NCBI RefSeq assembly: GCF_000741575.1
Contig: NZ_JGYV01000002.1
Span: 44,873-108,872, forward strand
DNA: 64,000 bases
Reading direction: 5' to 3'
From: Bifidobacterium cuniculi
GTDB lineage: Bacteria; Actinomycetota; Actinomycetes; Actinomycetales; Bifidobacteriaceae
The position numbers and the translations under genes were made by a program. This document shows positions 45,557-56,308 of this stretch, one piece after another. The notes beneath the pieces were generated by a model that saw only the letters and a list, made by a program, of their open reading frames with translations, did no database searches and was not told the origin of the DNA. Within the stretch, counting starts at the first letter, position 1. The number at the start of each line of letters is the position of its first letter.

Positions 45557-47905
45557 ATGGCATTAGCGTTGTATCGACGGTACCGTCCGGACACCTTCGC
45601 GGGCGTGATCGGCCAGGACCAGGTCACGCAGCCCCTCATGCGGGCACTCGACGAACACCGGCTGACCCACGCCTACCTGTTCTCGGGGCCCAGGGGCTGC
45701 GGCAAGACCAGTTCGGCACGCATCCTGGCACGGTGTGTGAACTGTGCCGAGGGGCCCACCTCGCAGCCCTGCGGCGTGTGCCCCAGCTGCAAGGACCTGG
45801 CCGCCGGCGGTCCGGGTTCCATCGACGTGGTCGAGATCGACGCCGCCAGCCACAACGGCGTGGACGATGCCCGCGAGCTGCGCGAACGCGCCGGCTTCGC
45901 CCCCGCCCGCGACCGCTACAAGATCTTCATCCTCGACGAGGCTCACATGGTCACCCAGCAGGGCTTCAACGCGCTGCTCAAGATCGTGGAGGAGCCGCCC
46001 GAGCACGTCATGTTCATCTTCGCCACCACGGAGCCGGACAAGGTGATCGGCACCATCCGGTCGCGCACCCATCACTACCCCTTCCGTCTGGTCCCCGAGG
46101 AGATCATGGGACCCTACCTGGAGGAGATCTGCGCCAAGGAAGGCGTCACCGCGCAGCCGGGCGTACTCAAGCTCGCCATGCGTGCCGGCGGCGGCTCCGT
46201 ACGCGACACCCTCTCCGTGCTCGACCAGCTCATGGTCGGCGCAGTGGACGGGACCATCACCTACGATGCCGCGGTCGCCCTGCTCGGATTCACGCCGGAC
46301 GTGCTCATCGGCGAGGCCGTCGACGCCGTCATCGCCCATGACGGCGCCGCCTTCTACGAAGTGGTGCAGAAGGTCATCGTCGGCGGCTTCGACGCACGCC
46401 GCTTCGTCGAGGACCTGCTGGCCCGCACCCGCGACCTGCTGGTGCTCACCCTGGGAGGTGACCGGGTCGAGCGAGCCCTGAGCGAGGACGAGGCGCAGGA
46501 CATGGACCACCTGCGCGAGCAGGCACATGCCCTGGGCCTGACCTCGCTGTCGGCGATGGCCCAGATCATGGACGACACGCTTATGACCATGGCAGGGGCG
46601 ATCTCGCCGCGCATGCGCCTCGAACTCATGGCCGCCAAGCTGCTCGCCGGACGCGAGACGAACTATGCGCCCGCCCAGGCTGCCGCAGGGCCGCAGGTTC
46701 CGGCGGGGCAGGAAGGCGCAGGCCGGCAGCATCAGGGAGGCTTCATCGGGTCCGCTGCCCGCAAGACCGCCGAAGCCGGCCAGGCTGCGCCGGCCGGGCA
46801 AGGCGGGCATCCGGCACCACGGCCCACGGCACAGCCGGATGCTGCAGCATGGCCGTCGGCCGGTGTCTCGCCGGCCCCCGAGAGTGCCGAAGCCGCGTCC
46901 CCACGGCCGGCTGCCGTGCCTGCGCAGCCGGCATCGCCCGCGTCTGCCGGCGTCGCCGCACCGGGAGCCCCGGGGCAGCAGGACGGTGGGACGGCATGGC
47001 CGGCCACGCCGTCCTCCGCCACCGCCATCCCGGCTGCGCCGGACGAACAGTGGGACGGCCTCGTCGCCTCGTTGCCCGTGGACGTCGCCCAGTACGTCGA
47101 CCGCACCAAGGTGCCGCGCGTGCACTTCACCCGTGACGCCCGCAGCGGCCGCGGGCGTCTGTGGATCAAGTTCGACACCCCCATGAGCAAGTACGCCTTC
47201 GCCCTGGCCCACGCCAAGGAGGAAGTGCAGGGCAAGAGCGATGTCGTCGACATCGTGCGCGCCGCAGTCCACCGCGTCTTCGGCGCCGACGTGGCGCTCG
47301 CCCCCACCGAGCAGATGGCGGACGGGCAGTCCGCGCCGCCGTTCGGCAAGCTGCCGGAGGACCAGCAGCAGCGCATCAAGACGCAGCTGACCCGCGAGAG
47401 CCTGCAGGCGGCCATGGGCATCCACCAGACGCCCCGCGAGGCGTCCACGCAGCCGTCCCCGTCCTCCTCGTCGGAGACGGCGACGGCGCAGGACGGCCCC
47501 GCCGACCACCGAGCCGTCCCGAAGGTCGACCCCTGGGCGCTGCCGGACAGCGCGCCCGTGCACATCGACTTCGACAAGGTCGCCTCCATCGAGCAGGAGG
47601 CGGCCAGCCACCAGGCGCAGATGCGTGTGCAGGTCGACCCCTGGTCGCACAGCGAACCGGCGCCGTCGCCCGATGCCCAGGGAGAGGCCCCGGCGGTGCC
47701 GACGCCCGCGTCGGGGCCTGCCGCGCCGCAGGTCGACCCCGACGAGGACGAGTACTCGATGAGCGACGAGTCCCTCGGGTCCTCCGGTGCCATGAGCGTG
47801 GACGAGGTCAAGGAATTATTCGAGGTCAAACGGGTTGAGGATTTTGCGGCCGACGATCCGCACAATCCACGCAACAACCGGCGCAAGACGCGCGACGAGC
47901 ATTGA
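45557..47905 (+). CDS. dnaX: DNA polymerase III subunit gamma/tau
   Basis: The 782-residue clamp-loader ATPase. N-terminal AAA+ core: L-Y-R-R-Y-R-P, Walker A G-P-R-G-C-G-K-T, zinc module C-V-N-C...C-G-V-C-P-S-C and Walker B I-L-D-E-A-H-M-V. After residue ~370 a long Pro/Ala/Gln-rich linker and a C-terminal segment typical of actinobacterial DnaX follow. No poly-A slippery site for the gamma form is apparent. GAGGAG precedes the ATG. recR follows 44 bases downstream, the usual replication/repair pair. Confidence 0.97.
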   Translation: MALALYRRYRPDTFAGVIGQDQVTQPLMRALDEHRLTHAYLFSGPRGCGKTSSARILARCVNCAEGPTSQPCGVCPSCKDLAAGGPGSIDVVEIDAASHNGVDDARELRERAGFAPARDRYKIFILDEAHMVTQQGFNALLKIVEEPPEHVMFIFATTEPDKVIGTIRSRTHHYPFRLVPEEIMGPYLEEICAKEGVTAQPGVLKLAMRAGGGSVRDTLSVLDQLMVGAVDGTITYDAAVALLGFTPDVLIGEAVDAVIAHDGAAFYEVVQKVIVGGFDARRFVEDLLARTRDLLVLTLGGDRVERALSEDEAQDMDHLREQAHALGLTSLSAMAQIMDDTLMTMAGAISPRMRLELMAAKLLAGRETNYAPAQAAAGPQVPAGQEGAGRQHQGGFIGSAARKTAEAGQAAPAGQGGHPAPRPTAQPDAAAWPSAGVSPAPESAEAASPRPAAVPAQPASPASAGVAAPGAPGQQDGGTAWPATPSSATAIPAAPDEQWDGLVASLPVDVAQYVDRTKVPRVHFTRDARSGRGRLWIKFDTPMSKYAFALAHAKEEVQGKSDVVDIVRAAVHRVFGADVALAPTEQMADGQSAPPFGKLPEDQQQRIKTQLTRESLQAAMGIHQTPREASTQPSPSSSSETATAQDGPADHRAVPKVDPWALPDSAPVHIDFDKVASIEQEAASHQAQMRVQVDPWSHSEPAPSPDAQGEAPAVPTPASGPAAPQVDPDEDEYSMSDESLGSSGAMSVDEVKELFEVKRVEDFAADDPHNPRNNRRKTRDEH

Positions 47906-47949
47906 CGCCCGCAGGTCCCTGACGGCGCGGGCGAGGAAAGGGAATCCCC

Positions 47950-48552
47950 ATGGCATTGGCATACGACGGCGCGATCCAGCGGCTGATCGATGCGTTCGCC
48001 ACCCTGCCGGGCATCGGCCCCAAGGGAGCGCAGCGCATCGCCTTCTACCTGCTGGGGGCACCGGACGACGAGGCGCAGCGGCTGGTCGAGTCGATCAGCG
48101 AAGTCAAGGCGAAGGTGCGTTTCTGCGAGGTGTGCGGCAACGTGTGCGAGACGTCGCCGTGCCCGATCTGCGCGGACCCGCGGCGCGACCGCGGCATCAT
48201 CTGCGTGGTGGAGGAACCCAAGGACGTGATGAGCATCGAACGCACCCGCGAGTACCGGGGGCTGTACCACGTGCTCGGCGGCGCCATCAACCCCATGGCC
48301 AACGTGGGCCCCTCCGACCTGGCCATCGCCTCCCTGCTCAAGCGGCTCGAGACGGACGAGGTCAAGGAGGTCATCGTGGCACTCAACCCCAACATCGAGG
48401 GCGAAGCCACCACCACCTATCTCAGCCGCCTGCTCACCCCGCTCGACGTCAAGGTGACGCGTCTGGCCAGCGGCCTGCCCGTGGGAGGCGACCTGGAGTA
48501 CGCCGACGAGATCACCCTGTCGCGTGCCCTGCAAGGGAGGCGTCCTGCCTGA
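47950..48552 (+). CDS. recR: Recombination mediator RecR
   Basis: A 200-residue RecR that works with RecF/RecO in loading RecA at single-strand gaps. It shows the helix-hairpin-helix [11 protein letters not shown], the zinc finger C-E-V-C-G-N-V-C...C-P-I-C and the Toprim part (I-C-V-V-E-E-P, then A-L-N-P-N-I-E-G-E). Length and start are normal. The gap after it (48553-48842) contains a family B hairpin at 48602 and C-rich DNA but no gene. Confidence 0.97.
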   Translation: MALAYDGAIQRLIDAFATLPGIGPKGAQRIAFYLLGAPDDEAQRLVESISEVKAKVRFCEVCGNVCETSPCPICADPRRDRGIICVVEEPKDVMSIERTREYRGLYHVLGGAINPMANVGPSDLAIASLLKRLETDEVKEVIVALNPNIEGEATTTYLSRLLTPLDVKVTRLASGLPVGGDLEYADEITLSRALQGRRPA

Positions 48553-48601
48553 GGCAAAAGGGAGCCCAATCGCCCACCCCCTATGTGATAGGTCTCCCGT
48601 G

Positions 48602-48625
48602 GAGAAATCTTTCGTGATATTTCTG
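48602..48625. repeat. Palindromic repeat, family B, minimal form
   Basis: AGAAAT...ATTTCT around CTTTCGTGAT, identical in core to the copy at 12533-12558. It lies about 50 bases past recR and may end the dnaX-recR transcript. Confidence 0.7.
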
Positions 48626-48842
48626 TTCCCCTCCGAATCCCCACGCATACAAGACCTCATCTGCAGCCCCCCTCGCATCACAACCCATCCTTATCATCAC
48701 CCCCGTGCACCCCCCCCGTTTCGCATACTGGTCCACCCCTCAGCCTGACCCCACCCCCTCCCTATAATGATCGTGCTTCCCCCGTACACTTGCAACGGTC
48801 TACGGTTACCGAGGCTCCCCAGCGAGAAGATTGGATACTTTC

Positions 48843-49607
48843 GTGGCTCTTATTGTGCAGAAATACGGCGGTTCCTCCGTCGCGGACGCCGATTCGATCA
48901 AGCGCGTGGCGCGCAGGATCATCGAGACGAAGAACGCCGGCAACGACGTCGCCGTCGTCGTCTCGGCCATGGGAGACACCACCGACGACCTCATCGACCA
49001 GGCGCTGAGCATCGATTCCGATCCGCCCGCCCGCGAAATGGACATGCTCATGACCGCCGGAGAGCGCATCTCCATGAGCCTGCTGGCCATGGCCATCCAT
49101 GCCGCCGGTTCGCACGCCTACTCCTTCACCGGCTCGCAGGCCGGTTTCATGACCGACGCGCAGTTCGGCGCCGCCCATATCCGCGCCGTGAACCCCACCC
49201 GCGTGCGCCATGCGCTCGACAAGGGCTCCGTGGCCATCGTCGCCGGCTTCCAGGGGCGCTCCGAACGCGGCGACGCCACCACGCTGGGCCGAGGAGGCTC
49301 CGACACTTCCGCCGTGGCGCTGGCCGTGGCGCTGGGAGCGGACGTGTGCGAGATCTACACGGACGTCGACGGCGTGTTCACCGCCGATCCGCGTATCGTG
49401 CCCACCGCCAGGCGCATCCCCGTGATCGGCTACGACGAGATCCTCGAGATGTCCTCCTGCGGCTCCAAGGTGCTGGCTCTGCGTTGCGTCGAGTACGCCC
49501 AGCGCTTCAAGATGCCGCTGCACGTGCGCAGCTCCTTCTCGCACCGCCGTGGCACGCTGGTCGTGCCCGAGGGCGTCAACCCGGCGTCCATCCCGAACGT
49601 GCAGTAG
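48843..49607 (+). CDS. lysC: Aspartokinase catalytic subunit (split form)
   Basis: A 254-residue protein equal to the catalytic half of aspartokinase, which phosphorylates aspartate in the first step of lysine, threonine and methionine synthesis. It begins [11 protein letters not shown], with F-Q-G-R and [10 protein letters not shown] as further substrate/ATP marks. It stops after P-E-G-V-N-P without the two C-terminal ACT domains of one-piece enzymes. GTG 48843 gives the normal N-terminus; a TTG at 48831 would add four residues. The regulatory half is encoded by the next gene, 63 bases on. Confidence 0.93.
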   Translation: MALIVQKYGGSSVADADSIKRVARRIIETKNAGNDVAVVVSAMGDTTDDLIDQALSIDSDPPAREMDMLMTAGERISMSLLAMAIHAAGSHAYSFTGSQAGFMTDAQFGAAHIRAVNPTRVRHALDKGSVAIVAGFQGRSERGDATTLGRGGSDTSAVALAVALGADVCEIYTDVDGVFTADPRIVPTARRIPVIGYDEILEMSSCGSKVLALRCVEYAQRFKMPLHVRSSFSHRRGTLVVPEGVNPASIPNVQ

Positions 49608-49670
49608 GCGCCGCACATCCAAGTTTTCCCAACCAACCGTGTCCGACAGACTGAGAGAGACCACAACACC

Positions 49671-51390
<1,720 letters not shown>

Positions 51391-51447
51391 TTCCTGGAAA
51401 TCTGTCGTTGTTCCGTGGCCGTTCCCGGGACTCCTGTAATTAAATAA

Positions 51448-51610
51448 TTAAAGCGGGCACCCGGTCGGCGGCGATTTCTGAATTAAAGCGGGCACCCGGT
51501 CGAAGAACAAAAATGTTCTTCGACTGGGCGCCCGCTTTAATTCAGAAAACGCTTCCGACTGGGTGCCCGCTTTAATTCGTGAAGTGTCCCCGACTGGGTG
51601 CCCGCTTTAA
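51448..51610. repeat. Array of five 20-base family D repeats in mirror arrangement
   Basis: Two forward copies of TTAAAGCGGGCACCCGGTCG (51448, 51483) are followed by a hairpin AAGAACAAAAATGTTCTT and three reverse copies (51521, 51556, 51591). The central pair forms an almost perfect palindrome 51476-51547. It occupies the gap between the convergent asd and serC genes and is preceded by GTTCCCGGGA, as at 38061. Spacings are uneven and the units alternate in strand, so it is not a CRISPR. A role as double-sided terminator or chromosome-domain mark is possible. Confidence 0.85.
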
Positions 51611-51656
51611 GTGCGGAAACCCCCGGAAACAGCCACCGGACAACAAGGGATTTGCA

Positions 51657-52796
51657 TTACATCCGCTCCACCACGTAATCCACGCACGCAAGCAGTGCCT
51701 TGACATCGGCAGGCTCCACGGAGGGGAAGACGCCGATGCGCAGCTGGTTGCGGCCCAGCTTGCGGTAGCCGTTCACGTCGAGGATGCCGTTGTCGCGCAG
51801 GATGGCGATGAGCTGGGCGGCGGGCACCGACTCGTCCAGGTCGATGGTGCATACCGAGCGCGAACGCGCCTGCGGGTCCTTGACGAAGGGGGAGGCGTAG
51901 GAGCTGTCCTCGGCCCACTGGTAGACGATGTCGGAGGACTTCCTGCATCGTGCGGAGGACCAGGCCATGCCGCCGTTCTCGTTGAGCCAACGCACTTGGT
52001 CCTCCAGGAGGACGAGCGTGCCGAGCGCAGGCGTGTTCAGGGTCTGGTTCTTCCGGGAATTGTCAATCGCGTCGGTCAGGGAGAGGAAGGGCGGGATCCA
52101 GCGGCGTGCACCTTCGAGGGAGATGCTGCGCCTGATGCCCTCGGCGCGTTCGACGGCACGCGGCGAGAGGATGGCCACCCACAGGCCGCCCTCGGAGCCG
52201 AAGGCCTTCTGGGGCGAGAAGTAATAGGCGTCCGTCTGGGCGATGTCCACGGGAATCGCGCCCGCGGCACTGGTGGCGTCGACGAGGATGAGCGCGCCCT
52301 GCTCCTCGCTGCCTTCGATGCGATAGACGGGGGCCTCCACGCCGGTGGAGGTCTCGTTGTGCGCCCAGCAATACGTGTCCACGTACTGGGTCAGTTCGGG
52401 GACGGCGTACGATCCCGGCTCGGCCTCGAACAGGACCGGGTCCTCCAGGAAGGGCGCCTGGGCCACCGAGGCGGCCATCTTCGCGCTGAAGGACCCGTAC
52501 ACGCCGCAGGCCGCCTGGCGTGTGATGAGCGAGGCGCAGGCCATGTCCCAGAAGGCGGTGGCCCCGCCGTTGCCCAGCACCACCTCGTAGCCGTCCGGCA
52601 GGGCGAAGAAGGAGGCCATGCCTTCGCGGATCGAGCCGACGATGTCCTTGACCGGCTGCTGGCGGTGGGAGGTGCCCAGCACCGTGTGGGCTGCCTGTCC
52701 CAGTGCCTCCACCTGCTCGGGCCGGATCTTGCTGGGGCCCGAGCCGAAACGCTTGTCCTCGGGCAGGATGGATTGCGGAATCGTGATTGTTGCCAT
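51657..52796 (-). CDS. serC: Phosphoserine aminotransferase
   Basis: A 379-residue PLP enzyme that converts 3-phosphohydroxypyruvate to phosphoserine. The actinobacterial form starts I-T-I-P-Q-S-I-L-P-E-D-K-R-F-G-S-G-P-S-K. The PLP lysine is in Y-F-S-P-Q-K-A-F-G-S-E-G-G. The ATG at 52796 is clear from this N-terminus even though the frame stays open upstream. It converges with asd over the family D array and diverges from the CHAP gene across a 385-base gap. Confidence 0.95.
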   Translation of the reverse strand: MATITIPQSILPEDKRFGSGPSKIRPEQVEALGQAAHTVLGTSHRQQPVKDIVGSIREGMASFFALPDGYEVVLGNGGATAFWDMACASLITRQAACGVYGSFSAKMAASVAQAPFLEDPVLFEAEPGSYAVPELTQYVDTYCWAHNETSTGVEAPVYRIEGSEEQGALILVDATSAAGAIPVDIAQTDAYYFSPQKAFGSEGGLWVAILSPRAVERAEGIRRSISLEGARRWIPPFLSLTDAIDNSRKNQTLNTPALGTLVLLEDQVRWLNENGGMAWSSARCRKSSDIVYQWAEDSSYASPFVKDPQARSRSVCTIDLDESVPAAQLIAILRDNGILDVNGYRKLGRNQLRIGVFPSVEPADVKALLACVDYVVERM

Positions 52797-52910
52797 GGTC
52801 ACAAGGGTAGCCAACCGAAGGGAAATGGGAGCCGTGGCGTCCGAGGAGGGGACATGCGCGGCGGTCGGTGCACGTCCGTACGCGCCTGTCCGGCGGACAC
52901 GCCGGTTGTT

Positions 52911-53016
52911 TTGTGAAGATTGCCGTCCGCGTTTCACCGGGGACAGGCGGCCGCAGGCCCTTGGGAACAGTGGATTCGTGCCCCCGGCGGGGCCCATGTC
53001 GCGATTGTGAAGATTG
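52911..53016 (+). promoter_or_regulatory. Direct repeat in the serC/CHAP divergent gap
   Basis: TTGTGAAGATTG occurs twice, at 52911-52922 and 53005-53016, 94 bases apart, with a weaker relative TTGTTGAGATTC at 53130. They lie upstream of the secreted CHAP gene (start 53182). The rest of the gap (52797-53181) contains no gene. The repeat could be a regulator site for the cell-wall gene or serC. Confidence 0.4.
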
Positions 53017-53181
53017 GGTGTCCGGTTCTCCTTGGTCCGGCTTTGGGGTAGGGTGGATATCCGTAGGCGGTTGAGACGCGTCCGACCATTCATCCGCGTG
53101 ACGCAGGGACGTGCGTGCCGCCATGAGACTTGTTGAGATTCAAGAGACTTGTTTTGTTGAGACCCAAGGAGTGATACCGGT

Positions 53182-54138
53182 ATGAGGCATGCTGCCCATA
53201 AAGCCCACAAAGGGTCCAGTGTCCTAGCTCTTACCCAATCCCTGTTCGCTTCCAACCATGGGAGCCACACTGCACAGGCGGTGTATGCGGTGCAGTCCGC
53301 TTCCGGCAACGCCCAGGCACTCGGCCTGGATGAGAAGGTGGCCGAGAAGATCAACGAGATCGCGCCCGTCACCCGCCGCTCCATGCGCGAGGCGGCCCGC
53401 GCGGCCCAGCGCCGCAACACAGTGCTGACCTCCGCCTCGCTGGCGGCGCTCGTCGGCACGGCGGCGACCTCCATGGCTTTCATGAAGCAGGACGACACTA
53501 CTACCATGTTCCCGGTGGCCGATGACGCGAGCACCACGCAGACGCTCAACATCGCGCGCGTGGAATCCGCCGCGGCTTCCCGTTCCGACGAGCGCGAGGC
53601 CCTGGACTCCGCCGTGGCCGTCACGGACACCGACCACGGCACCTGGGAGATGGGGGACACCAACCAGGTGTCCGACGCTGCCAAGCTGACCACCGCCAAG
53701 GCCAACAACCCCAAGGTCGCCTCGAAGCTGGACCACGATGCGGACATCCTGCCTGCCGGCTTCAACGCGAACCATCCGACCGGCGACACCGGCAACGCCT
53801 ATCCGTGGGGCCAGTGCACGTGGTGGGCCTACACCCGTCGCGCCCAGCTGGGACTGAACACCGGCTCCTACTTCGGCGACGCCCGCAGCTGGGGTGCCTC
53901 CGCACAGTCCCTCGGCTACTGGGTGGACAACACGCCGCGCGAGACCGGCGACGTGCTCGTGTTCGCCCCCGGCCAGGAAGGCGCCAGTGGCTACTACGGC
54001 CATGTGGCCATCGTCGAGGCCGTCAACTCCGACGGCTCCATCAGGATTTCCGAGTCGAACGTGCAGGGCCTCGGCGTGATCTCCGACCGTGAGTTCACCG
54101 CCGAGCAGGCCGCCCAGTTCACCTACGTCCATTACTGA
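53182..54138 (+). CDS. Exported CHAP-domain peptidoglycan hydrolase
   Basis: A 318-residue protein. Residues ~70-96 carry a hydrophobic helix preceded by Arg-rich sequence, so it is secreted or anchored with an unusually long cytoplasmic start. The C-terminal CHAP amidase/endopeptidase has Cys212 in W-G-Q-C-T-W-W-A-Y and His274 in Y-Y-G-H-V-A-I-V-E. The linker holds A-A-S-R-S-D-E-R-E-A-L-D, shared with the next gene. AAGGAG is seen before the ATG. Such enzymes split daughter cells. The two cell-wall genes follow each other by 92 bases. Confidence 0.9.
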   Translation: MRHAAHKAHKGSSVLALTQSLFASNHGSHTAQAVYAVQSASGNAQALGLDEKVAEKINEIAPVTRRSMREAARAAQRRNTVLTSASLAALVGTAATSMAFMKQDDTTTMFPVADDASTTQTLNIARVESAAASRSDEREALDSAVAVTDTDHGTWEMGDTNQVSDAAKLTTAKANNPKVASKLDHDADILPAGFNANHPTGDTGNAYPWGQCTWWAYTRRAQLGLNTGSYFGDARSWGASAQSLGYWVDNTPRETGDVLVFAPGQEGASGYYGHVAIVEAVNSDGSIRISESNVQGLGVISDREFTAEQAAQFTYVHY

Positions 54139-54230
54139 TCCCCCGACCGGCCCCGTTGGGCAAAGGTGGCGTGACCGTTCGTTTTCCGGACGTCACCCCA
54201 CCGGAATATGAGAAGGTGGTGCTAGCCTAG

Positions 54231-55025
54231 ATGACGATGAAAAAGATGAAACGTTCCATTGCGATTACTGCTGCGGCAGCCATGGCGGTGTCCGTCCTTG
54301 CGGGCGTCCCCGCGGCTGTCGCGGATGACGCGGCGTCGGGCGACTATGTCGTCTCGACCCGCTCATTTCCCAAGGTGAATACCGCGAAGACCGATTTCCT
54401 CGCGGAGGCTACCTCCACGGACGTCGACGACGACTCCAGCTGGGGCGGTCTGGAAAGCATGAACGTGCCCCAGACCAAATCCCAGGCGGAGAAGGACGCC
54501 GAGGCGCAGGCCAAGGCGGAGGCGGAGGCCCGTGCGGCCGCCGAGGCCGCCGCTGCCGAGGCCGCCCAGCGCGAACAGGAAGCGGCTGCGAGCCGCAGCG
54601 AGGAACGTGAGTCCCTCGACACGGCCCAGGAGGACACCCCCGCAGCACAGGCCGCGACCCCGACGGTGCCCACCAGCAAGAACGGCGCCTCGATTGCTTC
54701 CTACGCGCAGCAGTTCGTCGGCGCACCTTATGTTTCCGGCGGCACCACGCCGGCGGGCTGGGACTGCTCAGGCTTCGTCCAGTACGTCTTCGCCCAGTTC
54801 GGCATCAGCCTGCCCCGCACCTCCGGTGCACAGGCCGGTGTCGGCGTCGCGGTGCCGAGCCTCGCACAGGCCCAGCCTGGCGACATCATCGCCAACGGCG
54901 CCCATGCCGCCATCTATGTCGGCAATGGTCTGGTCGTCAACGCGCTGAACCCCTCGCAGGGCACCGACGTCACCGGCCTGGATGTCTTCGGCGGCGCCGG
55001 ATACTCCATCCGTCGCGTCCTGTAA
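54231..55025 (+). CDS. Secreted NlpC/P60 endopeptidase
   Basis: A 264-residue secreted peptidoglycan hydrolase. Signal peptide: residues 1-31 (M-K-R-S-I-A-I-T-A-A-A-A-M-A-V-S, cut near A-V-A-D-D). An Ala/Glu/Arg coiled-coil part spans about 85-130 and contains A-A-S-R-S-E-E-R-E-S-L-D. The C-terminal NlpC/P60 domain has Cys179 in G-W-D-C-S-G-F-V-Q and His225 in N-G-A-H-A-A-I-Y-V-G. It would cut D-iGlu-mDAP/Lys bonds in stem peptides and help separation. A strong terminator follows at 55053. Confidence 0.93.
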   Translation: MTMKKMKRSIAITAAAAMAVSVLAGVPAAVADDAASGDYVVSTRSFPKVNTAKTDFLAEATSTDVDDDSSWGGLESMNVPQTKSQAEKDAEAQAKAEAEARAAAEAAAAEAAQREQEAAASRSEERESLDTAQEDTPAAQAATPTVPTSKNGASIASYAQQFVGAPYVSGGTTPAGWDCSGFVQYVFAQFGISLPRTSGAQAGVGVAVPSLAQAQPGDIIANGAHAAIYVGNGLVVNALNPSQGTDVTGLDVFGGAGYSIRRVL

Positions 55026-55052
55026 AGGCAGCCGAAACCTCACCTTTTTCTT

Positions 55053-55095
55053 GGGGCCGTGGCCCTCCTCCGGGAGGGCCACGGCCCCACTTTTT
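55053..55095 (+). terminator. Intrinsic terminator after the NlpC/P60 gene
   Basis: GGGGCCGTGGCCCTCC and GGAGGGCCACGGCCCC form a perfect 16-base stem with a short loop, followed by ACTTTTT. It is 28 bases past the stop codon. Confidence 0.9.
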
Positions 55096-55227
55096 CCGCA
55101 TCGGGCCTGCAATCGTTTGTTTCCGCACCAAATCCCGACACACAGGTATTCCGCCGCACAGGTTTGCACGGTATGGTGGTAGGCAGAACCATACGGTTGG
55201 AAAGATCTTTCGGGCAAGGAGGTCCTC

Positions 55228-56241
55228 ATGGTCAATGACAACACCATCCTGGTCGGCGTCGACGGTTCGCACGCCAGTTACAAGGCAACGTGGTGGGCGG
55301 CGAACTACGCGAAACACGCCGGCCTGTCACTGCAGATTGTCTGCGCATATTCCCTGCCGAGCTACGCGGCAGTCTCCTTCGACGCGACCTACACCGCGAT
55401 GGGCGATGACAACGCCGCACACAACGACGCTCAGGAGATTCTCTCCAAGGCGAAGGCCATCGCCGACGAACAGGGCGTGGACGCCCAGACACTCATCGTC
55501 ACCGGCGACCCGTCCAGCGTCTTCGTCGAACTGTCGCGCAACTACGACCTCATCGTCATCGGCAACCGCGGCAAGGGCGGCCTAGCGGAACGCCTGCTGG
55601 GCACCACCAGCTCGAGCCTGCCCGCCTACGCGTACTGCCCGATCGTCGTCGTGCCCTACACCGACGACCATGGCAACCTGCTGCACCTCAACAACGTGAT
55701 CACCAAGGTCGCCGTTGGCTCCGACGACACCAAGTGGGGCATCCGCGCCCTCCAGCTCGGCGCGAAATTCGCCGAGAGCTGGGAGGCGGAGCTCGACGCC
55801 ATCAGCGTCGTCGCACCCAGCGTCAAGCTCGACGACCCCATCGTCAAGGCAAAGGTCGAGGGCGCGCTCGACGGCCGCCTCGACGTGGTCGAGACGCATT
55901 ACCCGGACCTCAAGATTCGCAAGACCATCGTCACCGGCAACGCGGTGGAGACCCTCACCCGCGCCAGCCGCGACCACGACATCGTGGTCGTCGGCTCCTG
56001 CGGTCGCGGCGGCCTGTCCGGCCTGCTGTTCAACTCCACCAGCCAGGGGCTGCTGCAGCACTCCGTTTCGCCGGTGCTCGTGGTGCCGCGCAAGTTCGTG
56101 GAGGCCGAGGCCGCCCGCGGCGAGCAGGCAACGGCGCTCGACGAGCTGGTCGAGGAGATGCCCGTGACCCGCGCCGCCGCCGACGTCGAGCAGGAGATCG
56201 AGGTCAACATCGACCCCAACGCCGCCGACTACGACGACTGA
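55228..56241 (+). CDS. Universal stress protein with two UspA domains
   Basis: A 337-residue tandem UspA protein. Each half begins with a I-x-V-G-V/S-D segment (I-L-V-G-V-D-G-S-H near residue 6; V-A-V-G-S-D-D-T near 161). ATP-type motifs G-N-R-G-K-G-G-L...G-T-T-S-S (about 113) and G-S-C-G-R-G-G-L...N-S-T-S-Q (about 252) are kept in both. The end is Glu/Asp-rich. Such proteins bind ATP and support survival in stress; a partner is not known. AAGGAGG precedes the ATG. The gene has its own terminator shared with the convergent OsmC gene. Confidence 0.93.
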   Translation: MVNDNTILVGVDGSHASYKATWWAANYAKHAGLSLQIVCAYSLPSYAAVSFDATYTAMGDDNAAHNDAQEILSKAKAIADEQGVDAQTLIVTGDPSSVFVELSRNYDLIVIGNRGKGGLAERLLGTTSSSLPAYAYCPIVVVPYTDDHGNLLHLNNVITKVAVGSDDTKWGIRALQLGAKFAESWEAELDAISVVAPSVKLDDPIVKAKVEGALDGRLDVVETHYPDLKIRKTIVTGNAVETLTRASRDHDIVVVGSCGRGGLSGLLFNSTSQGLLQHSVSPVLVVPRKFVEAEAARGEQATALDELVEEMPVTRAAADVEQEIEVNIDPNAADYDD

Positions 56242-56242
56242 C

Positions 56243-56300
56243 GACGACATGCGTGAGGGGGCTGCCGGCAGCTGTCGGCAGCCCCCTCACGCATGTCGTC
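56243..56300. terminator. Long hairpin shared by convergent usp and osmC genes
   Basis: GACGACATGCGTGAGGGGGC pairs with GCCCCCTCACGCATGTCGTC around GCCGGCAGCTGTCGGCA. It fills most of the 67-base gap between two stop codons and is a likely two-way terminator. Confidence 0.85.
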
Positions 56301-56308
56301 GGGTCGGG

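Noticed and set aside
45557..47905. Programmed frameshift for a short gamma form of DnaX
   Set aside because: No A-rich slippery heptamer was seen in the middle of the gene.
48553..48842. Lysine riboswitch ahead of the aspartokinase gene
   Set aside because: The gap shows C-rich DNA and a small hairpin but none of the conserved L-box segments.
51448..51610. CRISPR array
   Set aside because: Units are on both strands, spacers are irregular and partly palindromic, and no cas genes are present.
52797..53181. c-di-AMP (ydaO) riboswitch ahead of the CHAP gene
   Set aside because: This RNA is common before actinobacterial wall hydrolases, but its conserved core could not be matched here.
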